Below, one piece after another: positions 22,660 through 34,639 of a DNA stretch of 64,000 nucleotides (positions are counted from its first letter, which is position 1; each line of letters opens with the position of its first letter). This DNA is from Eurosta solidaginis (Eukaryota > Arthropoda > Insecta > Diptera > Tephritidae). The notes under the pieces are model-generated. The model made no database searches. It saw only the letters and a list, made by a program, of their open reading frames with translations, and had not been told where the DNA came from. The translations under genes were made by a program, and so were the position numbers. The stretch lies in contig NC_090321.1 in NCBI RefSeq assembly GCF_040869045.1, positions 32,113,426 through 32,177,425 of the forward strand, in the 5' to 3' direction.

Positions 22660-23040
22660 GTATAGTATAAATATTTATAATAATGGTAAATTATATCACG
22701 ACATAATCAGATCAATAAGTCACTTTATCATCCGAATGTTAGGTCATAGGATTATGAGATTAGATATTAATGTTATATCATTACATTATTGAATTTTTCA
22801 TCGCCCGTTTCATAAATTAATTTATCACTTGATCAACGCAAGATTATATCATTGGCTTACAAAGCCATTAGGACACATAATATATCAGTGACTCACTGCT
22901 TCAGACCATTCGATATTGGTATCACTAGATATCTAATTAAATTTGATAACAAGTACACAGATACCTTAAAATGATTATATCTTTAGATCTTTGATCAAAT
23001 ATCACATCATCTAGTTGAGAAACTAAAGGATTTACCGATT
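22660..23040. repeat. GATCA-rich block, detached
   Basis: The same word usage as 18.2-21.1 kb ('cagatcaataagtcac', 'gatcaacgcaagattatatc', 'atcactagatatctaatt'). Probably a displaced part of the same decayed array. Confidence 0.4.
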
Positions 23041-23075
23041 GTGACAACTATGCTGAAATAGAACACATTTTTCAA

Positions 23076-23076
<1 letters not shown>

Positions 23077-23108
<32 letters not shown>
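23077..23108. repeat. Poly(A) tract, 32 bp
   Basis: An uninterrupted run of 32 A. With the T-run at about 23367-23384 it brackets about 260 bp (23109-23366). This might be a retroposed segment, but no target duplication is evident. Confidence 0.7.
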
Positions 23109-23110
<2 letters not shown>

Positions 23111-24962
23111 ATTACCGAACTCTCCCCGTTCTCTGCAGATGAATAACAGAACTGACTACACCAGATTGGTACTGAAAAAGTTAGAGGAAGAGTGAATTGT
23201 AGGGAGTGTTTTCATCTTTTCTTGTAAACTTTAGCTAGCGCAGCAAGTGCTAACCGCGAAAAAAAGAAACGAAGCCTTGAACCAAACCGTTCTGCACACC
23301 ATGTTTAAAGGTTCATCAAAACGTGCAGAGCCTCACGAATAGGAGTAGCTGAAAGCTTGCGCCTTTTGTTTTTTTTTTTTTTTTGATAATAAAAGCTGGA
23401 CTATAGAACTGTGAAGATGATCAGAAATAAGAGAGGATGGAGTGCATTCTATATTGTTGTTTCATTCTTTGTATGCGAAGATACCGTTGGCCTAACATAT
23501 CTACGTAAAAATATTCGTCTAAAACATAGCAGAGTGTGATAGATATGGGCAGTCCTTTGGTGACTAAGAATACCGTACGGTGTGTGTATTTTAGTTGACT
23601 CTAACCACAGTAAACCGTTGGAGTCATATTTTGTATCTTTCGATGCTTCAGTGTTGCTTATTCATCTCCATATGTGATCTTATAAAACAGGTTAGGATAG
23701 CAGAAGGGAACACTTTTACAGACTGGTTGTATAATTGTAATTTGACTGAATGGGCTAAATCCCATAAACGCACAAATTCGTGTGCGGCAGGCATCTGCAT
23801 TCCAAAGCACAATTATGCTCTCATTGCGTATGCGAAAATACAATACGTTTACCTTTAGATACCCATGAGCTGAAAGTAATTGACAAGCTCGATGAGCCAG
23901 CCAATGAGGAGACAAAGATATTCGATATCTGTCCTCTCCAGAGTAGGGTATCTTAATAGGATGTGTTAAGCACCTTTTATCCCCTTCATGTTTTCAGTTG
24001 TGGTAGAAGTCTTTCGTTGAAACGTCCGTGTGTTCGCCGGGTCCTCCCATCGGACAGTTTCTGGTTATTATCCTAATCAATGAGGTACCTCATTCTGTTT
24101 AACATTAATTAAAAATGGGGTTCGGATCACATTTATGCAAGATACACTTTTTCTTGGCACCTCATATATGAGCTTAAGTGCCCCCATTTCATAAGCCTTG
24201 TTCCCCCAAAAGTAACATACTTGGTATATTCAGTGATCTTAATCGCTAGTATATTGTGACCCGGAAACCTCCTTATCTTGTGATGCTTGCAGAGGCCAGT
24301 TCGTTTGTTTGCATTCTTGATGAGTATACACACGAGCCAGTATTTGAATACGGTAGAAGCGAGAATACTCAACTGGGTTAGTCCGATATCTACAGTGACC
24401 TTCTTTGCAAGTTCAACATCACCAGAAACACTGTTATGCTATTTCATTTAGCTATGAAGTAGTCCTGCCCCGATGAGCTTTTATTGCTCATTGAATCTCA
24501 CAGTAAATTACATCGGCAGTGAGATTTCTAGATATTAGACATCGTGTTTCCTCCTTTATGATTGTTAGTTTCACCTGAAGGACGTTGCAATGACTTAGCA
24601 GACTTATAACGAAAGAGAACGAACGATTTTGCAAGTAAATGCCAATGACCACGTATGACGTCAGCTTGCAGTCATTCCTGAGAACTGTCATCGATTCAGA
24701 GCCTGAATAAAAGATAACATCTCATTCGTGTTTCTCAGGGTATCTTATGGAGAACTTGACGTCTAGAAGGATTGTCGGAGTAGTATTATTTAGTCGATAT
24801 ATATTTTTGGAGGATAAGCTCCAGCATTCTGGTATTGTCAGTTCTGAGTTCAATTCAAGATACAGCTGCATTTGCCTGAAGTAGTAATATGAATATTTTA
24901 TGCTAAGGACGCAATGTTTTGACTTATTTTGTTATGTTGATTTTCCAACAGGGTGGATAAAT
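23109..24962. other. Unassigned sequence
   Basis: Moderate composition, with several 60-87-codon open frames on both strands (for example 23595-23858, 23658-23915 and 24133-24372) and no recognised motifs. The relatively even base composition suggests old coding-derived repeat sequence, but no family was identified. Confidence 0.35.
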
Positions 24963-24999
24963 GATGTATATTGGAACGATTTTCCGTCATCCCTTGTCA

Positions 25000-25047
25000 A
25001 ATTTGGTTTCTAGACAAACCGTTTTCGGCGTTGTGCCATCATCAGTG
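25000..25047 (-). ncRNA. Hammerhead-ribozyme-like core, left arm (candidate)
   Basis: Minus strand: CTGATGA, then tGGC-acaac-GCC, then GAAA, then a tail containing GTC. This matches the conserved hammerhead boxes (CUGANGA, stem II, GAAA). The helix II pairing is only GGC/GCC, and the helix III closure is imperfect in this copy (GAAAAC...GTC). Candidate only; stem I pairing was not established. Confidence 0.4.
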
Positions 25048-25069
25048 TCGAACGAAGAACGAAAATCGA

Positions 25070-25117
25070 CACTGATGTTGGCACAAAGCCGAAACCGGTT
25101 TATCTCGAAACCAAATT
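25070..25117 (+). ncRNA. Hammerhead-ribozyme-like core, right arm (candidate, decayed)
   Basis: Plus strand: CTGATGT (the last A of CUGANGA is lost), tGGC-acaaa-GCC, GAAAC, then cggttt and ATC. It complements the left copy: this arm keeps GAAAC but not CTGATGA. The two together suggest a functional ancestor with both boxes and a GTC-type cleavage triplet. Confidence 0.35.
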
Positions 25118-25155
25118 TGACAAGGGATGACAGAAAATCGTTGCAATATACATCA

Positions 25156-26135
25156 CTCAATGTTTTGTTACGCCTGATAGTGATAGATAAATCGATGAAT
25201 CGATGAAAGCTGATTGAAGATTGAATATTGGTTTTGGAATTTAAATACAAATAAATTATATATATTCTCAGGGAAGAGTAAAACAGTTTATGATGGATGC
25301 AAGAACACCAGAGTTTGGTGATATTCTCAAAGTACAAACTGGAAAGCTTTAGTCAACAGCAACGATAGAAGAAGTCCTCATTATTTCTGCAGTTCTACCA
25401 AAAATGCCATGCTTTCCTCTAACATGTTTGAGGTTATGTTTACACTAATGACTTACATTCTCGTGTTTATTATTGTTTTGCATCACCAACCCATTACATG
25501 TCTTTTGCCTACTTGGTTTATTATTTAACTTAATTGACTATACTCTTATCGACAGTAATCGCCAACCATTTTCAAACCAAACAATTGCTTGACTCATTTG
25601 TGTTGCAGTTAATCAGTGCGGTGACGACAACAACGACGACAGCAATGTCGAAAACGGCGTTGAAAATTTAGCCGTCATTGCCTTTGCTGGTTGTTAGAAT
25701 TTTGGTTGGTGTTGATCACATGCAGATTTTGTTGGTCGCTTGCTCGCCGTTATGTTGGTTTGATTGTTGAATGAATGTCATTCAGTTTTTTCGCGGTTGT
25801 GCTGGCATTGGTTGGCGACATATTTCCTCGTTGTTGTGGCAAAATGACTGCTGGTGCAACGCCTGCTAACATAGCCGTTCGGTACCACTTAGTGTGAGTG
25901 TTGTTTTGGTTTTACAGCATTAATGGCAGTAAATGATTTTAAGGGGACAGTGAGCCATTAAGTCTCTATACACTTACAGTAATGCTCATAGCTAAGGTTA
26001 CGGATAGGTTGAGTTCGAGTAACGCTTACTGCTCATGCTTGCGTTTACTTAATGTTATGCTATGAGCCTGACATTGTTGTAATGATGCGCATGGTCAGGA
26101 CTATGGTAACTATCACTGCCACAATTATATTCTAG
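25156..26135. other. Unassigned sequence, probably unique
   Basis: AT-rich to 25600. At 25620-25900 it is less AT-rich with (GAC)n-like and gttg-rich runs; no open frame or splice-bounded exon could be supported. Confidence 0.4.
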
Positions 26136-26510
26136 CTCGATTGTATCGTTGAGGTTGTTGTTGTTGTCGACGTTGATGATCCTTTGCCGGATGCAGATCT
26201 GGTACATACCGGTAACAACCACCATAAAGTGGTATGACCACTTGAAACCTTCTAGGCCATTCCGCCCTCCCACCACCTAGATCCCAGGAGTTTGGGGTCG
26301 CCAGATCCTCGCCTGTTAATGAAACAGGATTCGCCACGTGCAGGTGAGGTATACAATTGGATTGAAAAAGCTATATATTGCGCTGGAAACCTTTGAAAGA
26401 GTTGCGCTACACAACCCCTTGAATCAATTTGGTATTTTAGTGGCCTCTTAGGACAGGCATATCTACGCCGGGTATACTCTAAGCCCCCTAACCCGCTGGT
26501 GGGATTGTTC
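26136..26510 (+). repeat. Short interspersed repeat, family S, near complete copy
   Basis: (GTT)n start, then 'gatgatcctttgccggatgcagatctggtac', 'gggtcgccagatcc', 'gaaacaggattcgcc', 'ggtgaggtatacaattgg', 'gctatatattgcgctgg' and 'gggtatactctaagccccctaac'. Partial copies lie at 4576-4790 and 11057-11110, and a reverse copy of the 5' part at 54655-54797. The three minus-strand open frames here are repeat shadows. Class unknown. Confidence 0.65.
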
Positions 26511-26861
26511 AGGTTCACTTACGTTTCTGATTATGGTTATAATTATACTTTGGCTTCGGGTAAAACTAAAGGATTCTTGGTTGGCATGGGCAAGTTTCCT
26601 TTTACACCTATTAGCTGTAAAGCACTGGCTTCATACAGTAGCTAGTGAATTGATCAATGAAAGAAAAAAAAAAACATAAGAAAACTTATGAAAAATGAAT
26701 GAATAATAACTTATGAATAATGAATATGTTAAAAATCCTCGACGCAAATCTCATCCAAATATATTCATCTCGTTGATCTTTTATGTATATTAGAAAAGAT
26801 CGAAGCAATGTGCTCTAATGCCATCCGCCTTTATGGAGCCCCAACAGTCCAGTGATCGATC
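26511..26861. other. Unassigned AT-rich sequence
   Basis: Includes 'aaaacttatgaaaaatgaatg / ataacttatgaataatgaat', a short local near-duplication (about 26683-26726). No gene. Confidence 0.4.
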
Positions 26862-27510
26862 GTTAGATTAGGTTGAATTGGCTAGTCGTGATGGGCTCAT
26901 ATAGACTGAATGCATCCATAGTGTTTCCAGAAGTTTCTTTAACGAGCAAATTAAAAATCGTTATCAAAAAGCAGTACTTATGTTATAAAATAACTCCGTA
27001 TTCTTGGCAAATAATAGAAGCTTTCTAGGACCTATGCGACTTGCTGTCACTATATCTGACAGCTGTTTCACTCCTAATAGCTGGAGTTTTAGCCTTGCAA
27101 GCGCAGGGCACAAGCACAGGATATGCTTGATTCTCTGTTCAACCCGCACTTCTTGCATCTGCTATCACTTACCAAGCTAAATTTAAAGGAATGTGACACC
27201 AAAAGGGAATGTCCAAACGAATACCTGTCATAAGTCTACATTTCCCTTTTTTGATCTTGGTAGTGACTTTCTTAGCCTAAGGTTGTAAGATCCACACATA
27301 ATCTTTTACACTTTACAGCAGCGCAATTTGGTTTACAGCAAGTCTACCGCGAAAACTTCGGGTGATGCGACCTTTCATGCCTGCTCATCCGCTTTTTCAT
27401 TCCCATCTATTTCCCCTTGCCCTGGGACCCAATATTGATATATGCTTCTCACTATCCCGATTTTTTCCAAGGATTGCTAACATTCTAACATACTTTCAGG
27501 TACATTGTGA
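26862..27510 (-). pseudogene. RNase H-bearing LINE fragment d, diverged
   Basis: Parallel to fragment a on the minus strand: RNase H end decayed ('cctgggacccaatatt' = WVPG region near 27425), the linker decayed, then 'VEQRIKHILCLCPALARLKLQLLG' (knuckle end, about 27150-27080) and 'PRKLLLFAKNTELFYNIS' to the stop at 26964. The 3' UTR ends near 26862 with 'gccaattcaacctaatc'. It is clearly older than fragment a: several indels and no long open frame beyond 64 codons. No target duplication identified. Confidence 0.75.
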
Positions 27511-28724
27511 GTACCCAACTAATCTGAATGTATCAATTCTTACCTTGAGAACTAAAGAAATATTGTTTTCGAATGTATGATGACCTACGATGCTCTTAGA
27601 AATACTGTGATTATTTCAAAAACTTCACAATACCTCAAACGCACCAATCCTTTGTTAGTTTCTTAGATGCGGTACTGGGAGATGTGACCGTTGATCAGTA
27701 TCAGGGGTGCAAAGACATATTTTGATCTTTCGATTTCTAGAGCTAATCTCCGATGATTTTCCTGTTTCCGTTGCCACTTGCATCTCATTATACTTTACAT
27801 GCCTTTCGTATATGGAAAGTTTTGCAATGAATCACACTGACTACGGAAGACATATACATGGGTATAAATGTGACGATAAACGATGCAGAGTATCCCGCTC
27901 CGCTCTCTAAGATATTCTATATCTGTTCATCTAAACTGAGGTGTCGAGTCTCTGAGCGTGCTACTTAATTTCCCAACCCTTCCCCGAAGGACGCTATAGT
28001 TTCCTTTGAAGTCTGCCATATGTAGAACATTTGAACTATGGTACACGAGTTACTTGCTTTTAGCTGGAAATGGCCGTGCCTGTATGTACGCTCTTCCAGA
28101 AGCTCAACCCCCGAACCTTAAAGGGACCACGAAATATTGCTTTATTATTAAGAAGATCAATTGGTGGGTCGTTGCATATCTGGCTTAAAGGCTTTGATCT
28201 TACCACCCCTGTGATTGCTCCAAAGGCAGATCTTTACATTTTCTCTTTTTTTCTTTCATCTTGAGGAACTTCAAACAGAAGAGTGTTCCGTATGACAAGA
28301 TTGGCAAAGTAACCGAATTCGACATCAATTCAGTGAGTGCTGCATTGTAAATTTCAGCTTAGTTCAGGTATTTAATACTAACAGAGAGACTTGGATCTTG
28401 CGTCATTTCTATTAATATCATCTTATGGTGGGCGATCAGTGCCAAGGAACTGTAACTTAAGTTATCCTACACAAAGACGGAAGATATTGACTTTATAAAA
28501 CTCCCACAGGAGCTGAAGCTAGCCTAAACAGAGTAAAATTTAACAGAAACAAATAATTTTGGGCTTCTGAATAAGAGATACGTCGGCTTCTTACCTGTAA
28601 CAACCGATTCCTACAATTTGTTGCTTTATTAACGCCTTATTATCAAAAGCGCATTGTTATCGTTAATGTTTGTTATCGACTTACTTCCGCCGAGCCATTG
28701 ACGAGTTACATGATGTGTCATCGA
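27511..28724. other. Unassigned sequence
   Basis: Moderate composition, short open frames (27707-27910; 28006-28188; 28070-28264) without recognised motifs. It may contain old LINE-derived sequence continuing from fragment d, not demonstrable by eye. Confidence 0.35.
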
Positions 28725-30050
28725 TTTTATATTGAAGCTTTATAGCCATCTATTTCGAAAAAAGCCGTTGAGTCGACGATCATAAATCGATTATACGCCG
28801 ATAACAAAAACGTAATACTTCGAAGAGAAATCGATAACATTTTGATAAAAAAATCGATAATTTTTCGACAGCAAGTCGAAATTTTTTCGAGAGAACACCC
28901 ATAGCAAACTGGGAACACTCTAATAACAATTCAATTACTTTTCGATAACCAATCAATAATTTTTTGAAAACATATCGTTAACTTTTTGATAAAATATTGA
29001 TAAGTTTTCGATAGCACGCCGGTAGCAAACTGGAAATACTATGACAACAATTTTATAACTTTTCGATAACACACTAATAAATCTTTGATAACATATCGTT
29101 AACTTTTTCTTAAAAAATCGAAAATTTTTTGATAGAAAATAAAAATTTTTTCGATGGAACGCCGATAGCAAACTGGAAACACTCTGATAAATATTCAACA
29201 ATTTTTCGATAGTAAATCAATGATTTGTTGACAATAAGTCGATAACTTTTTGATGAATTGTTAACTTTTCGATAACAAATCGATAGTTTTTCGATAGCAC
29301 ACCGGTAGCAAACTGGAAATTTTATGATAACAATTTAATAATTTTTCGATAACAAATCAATAATTTTTGGATAGCATGCCGATAGCAAACTGGAAGTACT
29401 CTGATTACAATTTAATAACTTTTCAATTACAAATAAATTAATTTTAGATAACATATCGTTAACTTTTTGAAAAAAACCGATAATTTTTTGATAGCAACTA
29501 AAAATTTTTTCGATGTAACATCGATAGCAAACTGAAAACAAATATTAAGTAACTTTGCGATAGCAAATTAATAATTTTTTTGCAACACATTGATAATATT
29601 TTGATAAAATATCGATAATTCTTCGATAAAAAATCGATAGTTTTTCGACAGTATGGCGATAGGAAAGTGGAAACACTATTTTTGTTAATAATTTTTTGAT
29701 AACATATCGCTAACCTTTTGATAAAAAATCGACAATTTTTCGATAGCATGCCGATAGCAAACTGGAAATACTATGATACAAATTTAATATCTTTTCGATA
29801 ACAAATCAATAAATGTTTGATAACACATCGTTAGCTCTTTGAAAAAAAAATCGATAATTTTTCGACAAAAAATGGAAATTTGATAAAAAGTCGATAGTAC
29901 GCCGATAAAACTTTGGAAACATCTCCATAATTTACCGGTAAGAAATCAATAATTGTTTGATAACATTTCGATACTTTTTCGATAGATACTAGCTCACTTT
30001 TCGATAACAAGTCGATTACCTTTCGATAACAATCCGATCCCTCCATATAG
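28725..30050. repeat. Degenerate CGATA-rich tandem array
   Basis: Built from phrases such as 'ttttcgataacaaatcaata', 'aacatatcgttaacttttt', 'aaaaaatcgataatttttcg' and 'gatagcaaactggaaacact'. The last phrase or a close variant recurs at about 28891, 29015, 29163, 29303, 29377, 29520 and 29750, so units are irregular, roughly 75-230 bp. The runs of minus-strand open frames here (for example 29498-29749) reflect the shared period and are not genes. A smaller CGATA-rich patch lies at 37970-38170. Confidence 0.7.
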
Positions 30051-31436
30051 CACACCACTTTCAAAACTACGCTTAAGCCTACACTTATCATGCTACCCTG
30101 CGCTTCCATTCACTACAGCGTGAGAAATGATCTTTACACATTAAAATTTGTTTACTTAACTCTATATTGTAACACTGCTTCTTTAAAATTGATTAAACAG
30201 CTATATTTAGTAACTGCATACTTATGATAATGACTATAAACTTTTCTATTTGCACAGCGCAAAGTAAAATTATTCACCAGCTTTTGCTGCGCGTTAAACA
30301 CTAATGCTTTAATATTTAACATATGCAATTTTATTAGCATATAAATCATTTACGACGCAACTCCAAATTACCCAAAAGGAAAGCAGCGCAAACAAAGTCA
30401 AGTTGTCTATAATAAATTTCAATTACAAACATGATTATAATGGAAATTTATGGGCAAATTCAAATTACTGCAAGCAAAAAGGATTATCTATGATCCCAAA
30501 GGATACAAAGCGCAAGAAAATGACAACGAAAGTGATTTAAGCTAAATTACCGAAACATGATACAAAGTTTTTCGATGCAACCATTCAACGTAAACGAATC
30601 TTAACAGTTAATGTGCTTTTAATGAACTTCGCAACAAGACAACACAGCAAGTCAAATTAATTTTGACATTTACCATACGCAAATTTTTACTAAATATTCG
30701 CAAACAAGTTATTGTGGTGGGGCAAGGGACAAAGTGAAGAAAAATTCACAGCAAGGGAAAACGCAAAATCTGTCACTGAGTGACAATAAAAACGAAAAAA
30801 ATAGGTGTTTGAATGAGAACAATTTTCCAAATCACATCATGCAATCATTTACACAAAACATGCATACACACACGCACACACACACACAGACGCACATTTA
30901 AATTTGCACATAAAAGTACGAAAGAGTTCATTGTTATGCAATCAATTTTACTCAAGCAAACAAGAGCAGTGATGGGCGCACCCAAAAACTAGTGGCAGAG
31001 AATATTTTTGTATGTAAATGGCAACAATGTCAAAGGAGAAGGAGGGAGCAACAGAGTGAGTGTAAAAAAGGCATATTCTGTGAATTTAACGTGCTGCAGC
31101 CAAAGCTTTTTAATAGGTCTGCACCATATACAGCCAACATATTGTTGCAAAAAAAAAAACAGCTGCTTTATACCAACAACATAGCGTTAATAAGTGATGT
31201 TGCAGACAAAAAGTTTGCAAAGATGCTTTTGTAACTGCAATTGTGTGGGGCTAGCGTTCATACAATAGTAACAACAATTGCTAAAAACAACAACTAACAA
31301 CAATGCGAAAATACCACAAATGAACTGCCGAAAACTGGATTGTAGTTAAATGTTTAAGTTAGGAAAGGAAACTAGTTACGAGCTAGTTCACAAAAGACAC
31401 AGTTGGTATTAAATATAAATGAAAACTACTTATTAG
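30051..31436. other. Unassigned, probably unique AT-rich sequence with a CA microsatellite
   Basis: A (CA)n-like run at about 30868-30896. Otherwise no repeat termini and no credible gene; the 80-codon frame at 30992-31234 has no recognised features. This is one of the least repeat-like stretches of the window. Confidence 0.4.
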
Positions 31437-34400
31437 CAAGTAAGAAAGGTTAAGTTCGGGTGTAACCGAACATTACATACTAAGTTGAGAGCTATGGTGA
31501 AAACATAAGGGAAAATAACCATGTAGGAAAATGAACCGAGGGAAACCCTGGAATGTGTTTGTATGACATGTGTATCAAATGAAAGGCATTAAATAGTATT
31601 TTATGAGGGAGTGGGCCATAGTTCTATAGGTGGACGCCATTTAGGGATATAGCCATAAGGGTGGATCAGGGTTGACTCTAGAATGCGATTGTACGATATG
31701 GGCATCAAACGAATGGTGTTAATGAGTATTTTAAAAGGGAGTCGGCCTTAGTTCTATAGGTGGATGCCGTTTCGAAATATCGCCATAAAGGTGGACCAGG
31801 GGTGACTCTAGAATGTGTTTGCACGATATTAGTATCAAATTAAAGGTATTAATGGGGGTTTATAAGGGAGTGGTGGTTGTTGTATAGGTGTTCGCCTTTT
31901 CGAGATATCGCCATAAAGGAGTACCAGGGGTGACTTTAGAACTTGTTGGTACAATATGGGTATCAAAAGAAAGGTGTTAATGAGTATTTTAAAAGGGAGT
32001 AATCCTTAGTCCCATAGGTGGACGCCGTTTCAAGATATCGCCATAAAGGTGGAGCAGGGGTGACCCTAGAATTTGTTTGTACAATATGGGTATCAAAAGA
32101 AAGGTGTTAATGAGTATTTTAAAAGGGAGTAATTCTTAGTTCCATAGGTGGACGCCGTTTCGAGATATCGCCATAAAGGTGGGCCAGGGGTGACCCTAGA
32201 ACTTGTTGGTACAATATGGGTATCAAAAGAAAGGTGTTAATGAGTATTTTAAAAGGGAGTAATCCTTAGTCCCATAGGTGGACGCCGTTTCAAGATATCG
32301 CCATAAAGGTGGAGCAGGGGTGACCCTAGAATTTGTTTGTACAATATGGGTATCAAAAGAAAGGTGTTAATGAGTATTTTAAAAGGGAGAAATTCTTAGT
32401 TCCATAGGTGGACGCCGTTTCGAGATATCGCCATAAAGGTGGGCCAGGGGTGACCCTAGAACTTGTTGGTACAATATGGGTATCAAAAGAAAGGTGTTAA
32501 TGAGTATTTTAAAAGGGAGTAATCCTTAGTCCCATAGGTGGACGCCGTTTCAAGATATCGCCATAAAGGTGGAGCAGGGGTGACCCTAGAATTTGTTTGT
32601 ACAATATGGGTATCAAAAGAAAGGTGTTAATGAGTATTTTAAAAGGGAGTAATTCTTAGTTCCATAGGTGGACGCCGTTTCGAGATATCGCCATAAAGGT
32701 GGGCCAGGGGTGACCCTAGAACTTGTTGGTACAATATGGGTATCAAAAGAAAGGTGTTAATGAGTATTTTAAAAGGGAGTAATCCTTAGTCCCATAGGTG
32801 GACGCCGTTTCAAGATATCGCCATAAAGGTGGAGCAGGGGTGACCCTAGAATTTGTTTGTACAATATGGGTATCAAAAGAAAGGTGTTAATGAGTATTTT
32901 AAAAGGGAGTAATCCTTAGTCCCATAGGTGGACGCCGTTTCAAGATATCGCCATAAAGGTGGAGCAGGGGTGACCCTAGAATTTGTTTGTACAATATGGG
33001 TATCAAAATAAAGGTGTTAATGAGTATTTTTAAAAGGGAGTGGGCCTTCGTTCTATAGGTGTTCGCCTTTTCGAGATATCGCCATAAAGGTGGACCAGGG
33101 GTGACTTTAGAATATGTTTGCACCATATGGGTATCAAATGAAAGGTGTTAATGAGTATTTTAAAAGGGCGTGGCGCTTAGTTCTATAGGTAGACGCCTTT
33201 TCGAGATATCGCCATAAAGGTGGATCAGGGGTGACTCTAGAATGAGTTTGTACGATATGGGTATCAAATTAAAGGCATTAATGAGAGTTTTAAAAGGGAG
33301 TGGTGGTAGTTGTATATATGAAGGCGTTTTCCAGATATCGACCAAAATGTGGACCAGAGTGACCCAGAACATCATCTGTTGGATACCGCTAATTTATTTA
33401 TATATGTAATACCTGCCAAGATTTTAAGGGTTTTTTATTTCGCCCTGCAGAAATTTTTCATTTTCTTCTACTTAATATGGTAGGTGTCACAACCATTTTA
33501 TAAAGTTTTTTCTAAAGTTATATTTCGCTTCAATAAAACAATCCAATTACTTTACCATGTTTCATCCCTTTTTTCGTATTTGGTATAGAATTATGGCATT
33601 TTTTCATTTTTCGTAATTTTCGATATCGAAAAAGTGGGCGTGGTCATAGTCGGATTTCGTTCATTTTTCATACCAAGATAAAGTGAGTTCAAGTAAGCAC
33701 GTGAACTAAGTTCATTAAAGATATGTCGATTTTTGCCCAAGTTATCGTGTTAACGGCCATGCGGAAGGACTGACGGACCACTGTGTATAAAAACTGTGCG
33801 TGGCATCAACCGATTTCGCCCATTTTCACAGAAAAGGGTTAACGTCATAAAATCTATGCCCCTACCAAATTTCAAAAGGATTGGTTAATTTTTGTTCGAC
33901 TTATGGCATTAAAAGTATCCTAGACAAATTAAATGAAAAAGGGCGGAGCCACGCCCATTTTAAAATTTTCTTTTATTTTTGTATTTTGTTGCACCATATC
34001 ATTACTGGATTTGAATGTTGACATAATTTACTTATATGCTGTAAAGATATTAAATTTTTTGTTAAAATTTTACTTCTCCGATTTTGCTAATTTTTATTAA
34101 TCGTACATAAAGTAATAGGGGTAACGTTTCTGCCAAATTTCATCATGATATCTTAAACGACTGCCAACTTACAGCTTGAAAAATTTTAAATTACCTTCTT
34201 TTAAAAGTGGGCGGTGCCACGCCCATTGTCTATAATTTTACTAATTTTCTATTTTGCGTCCTAATTTCAACTCATCTACCAAGTTTCGTCGCTTTGTCTG
34301 TCTTTTGTAATGAATTATCGCACTTTTTCGGTTTTTTCGAAATTTTCGATATCGAAAAAGTGGGCGTGGTTATAGTCCGATATCGTTCATTTTAAATGGC

Positions 34401-34639
34401 GATCTGAGATGAGTGCTCAGGAATCTACATACCAAATTTCATCAAGATACCTCAAAATTTACTCAAGTTATCGTGTTAACGGACGGACGGACAGACATGG
34501 CTCAATCAAATTTTTTTTCGATCCTGATTATTTTGATATATGGAAGTCTGTATCTATCTCGATTCCTTTATATATGTACAACCAACCGTTATGCAATCAA
34601 ACTTAAATACTCTGTGAGCTCTGCTCAACTGAGTATAAA
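31437..34639 (-). mobile_element. DINE-1/Helentron-like element, family D copy 5, expanded array
   Basis: Left end 'aagtaagaaagg' plus the intact GTTCGG-gtgtaa-CCGAAC hairpin. A long block of 130-bp tandem units follows (about 31540-33370), then the single-copy body with 'tcgatatcgaaaaagtgggc' boxes (33620, 34340), a short (GACG)n tract (34481-34490) and the end 'gctctgctcaactgagtata'. It is about twice the size of copies 1 and 4, owing to array growth. It carries no coding capacity; the plus-strand frames at 34207-34724 recur in copy 9 and are shadows of the conserved body. Confidence 0.85.
31941..33000 (-). repeat. Higher-order repeat: 260-bp dimers of the 130-bp unit
   Basis: Two unit types alternate. 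Type A carries 'acttgttggtacaat' and 'gtcccatagg...tttcaagat...ggagcagg'. Type B carries 'atttgtttgtacaat' and 'gttccatagg...tttcgagat...gggccagg'. 'acttgttggt' starts at 31941, 32201, 32461 and 32721, exactly 260 bp apart; 'tttgtttgt' recurs at the matching offsets and finally after 130 bp. Copies are almost identical, pointing to recent unequal exchange or replication slippage. Confidence 0.9.

Larger units (their letters stand above)
24963..25155. repeat. 193-bp near-perfect palindrome with hammerhead-like arms
   Basis: The left arm 24963-25051 is the inverted complement of 25066-25155 with scattered mismatches; the loop is 14 bp (25052-25065). Read outward from the loop, both arms give 'cgacactgatgatggcac' type sequence followed by 'gccgaaa' and 'ggtttgtct'. 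This suggests two head-to-head copies of one unit. The open frames at 24961-25206 and 24987-25337 arise from the palindrome. Inferred: a remnant of inverted terminal pieces of a retroelement such as a Penelope-like element. Confidence 0.75.

Noticed and set aside
24987..25337. 116-codon minus-strand gene
   Set aside because: Most of it is translation of the palindrome at 24963-25155.
28725..29749. Series of minus-strand open frames suggesting a multi-exon gene
   Set aside because: Their similarity reflects the degenerate tandem array; no splice-site logic and low-complexity composition.
31540..33370. CRISPR-like array
   Set aside because: Units are contiguous about 130-bp repeats without unique spacers, lie inside a mobile element, and the genome is eukaryotic.
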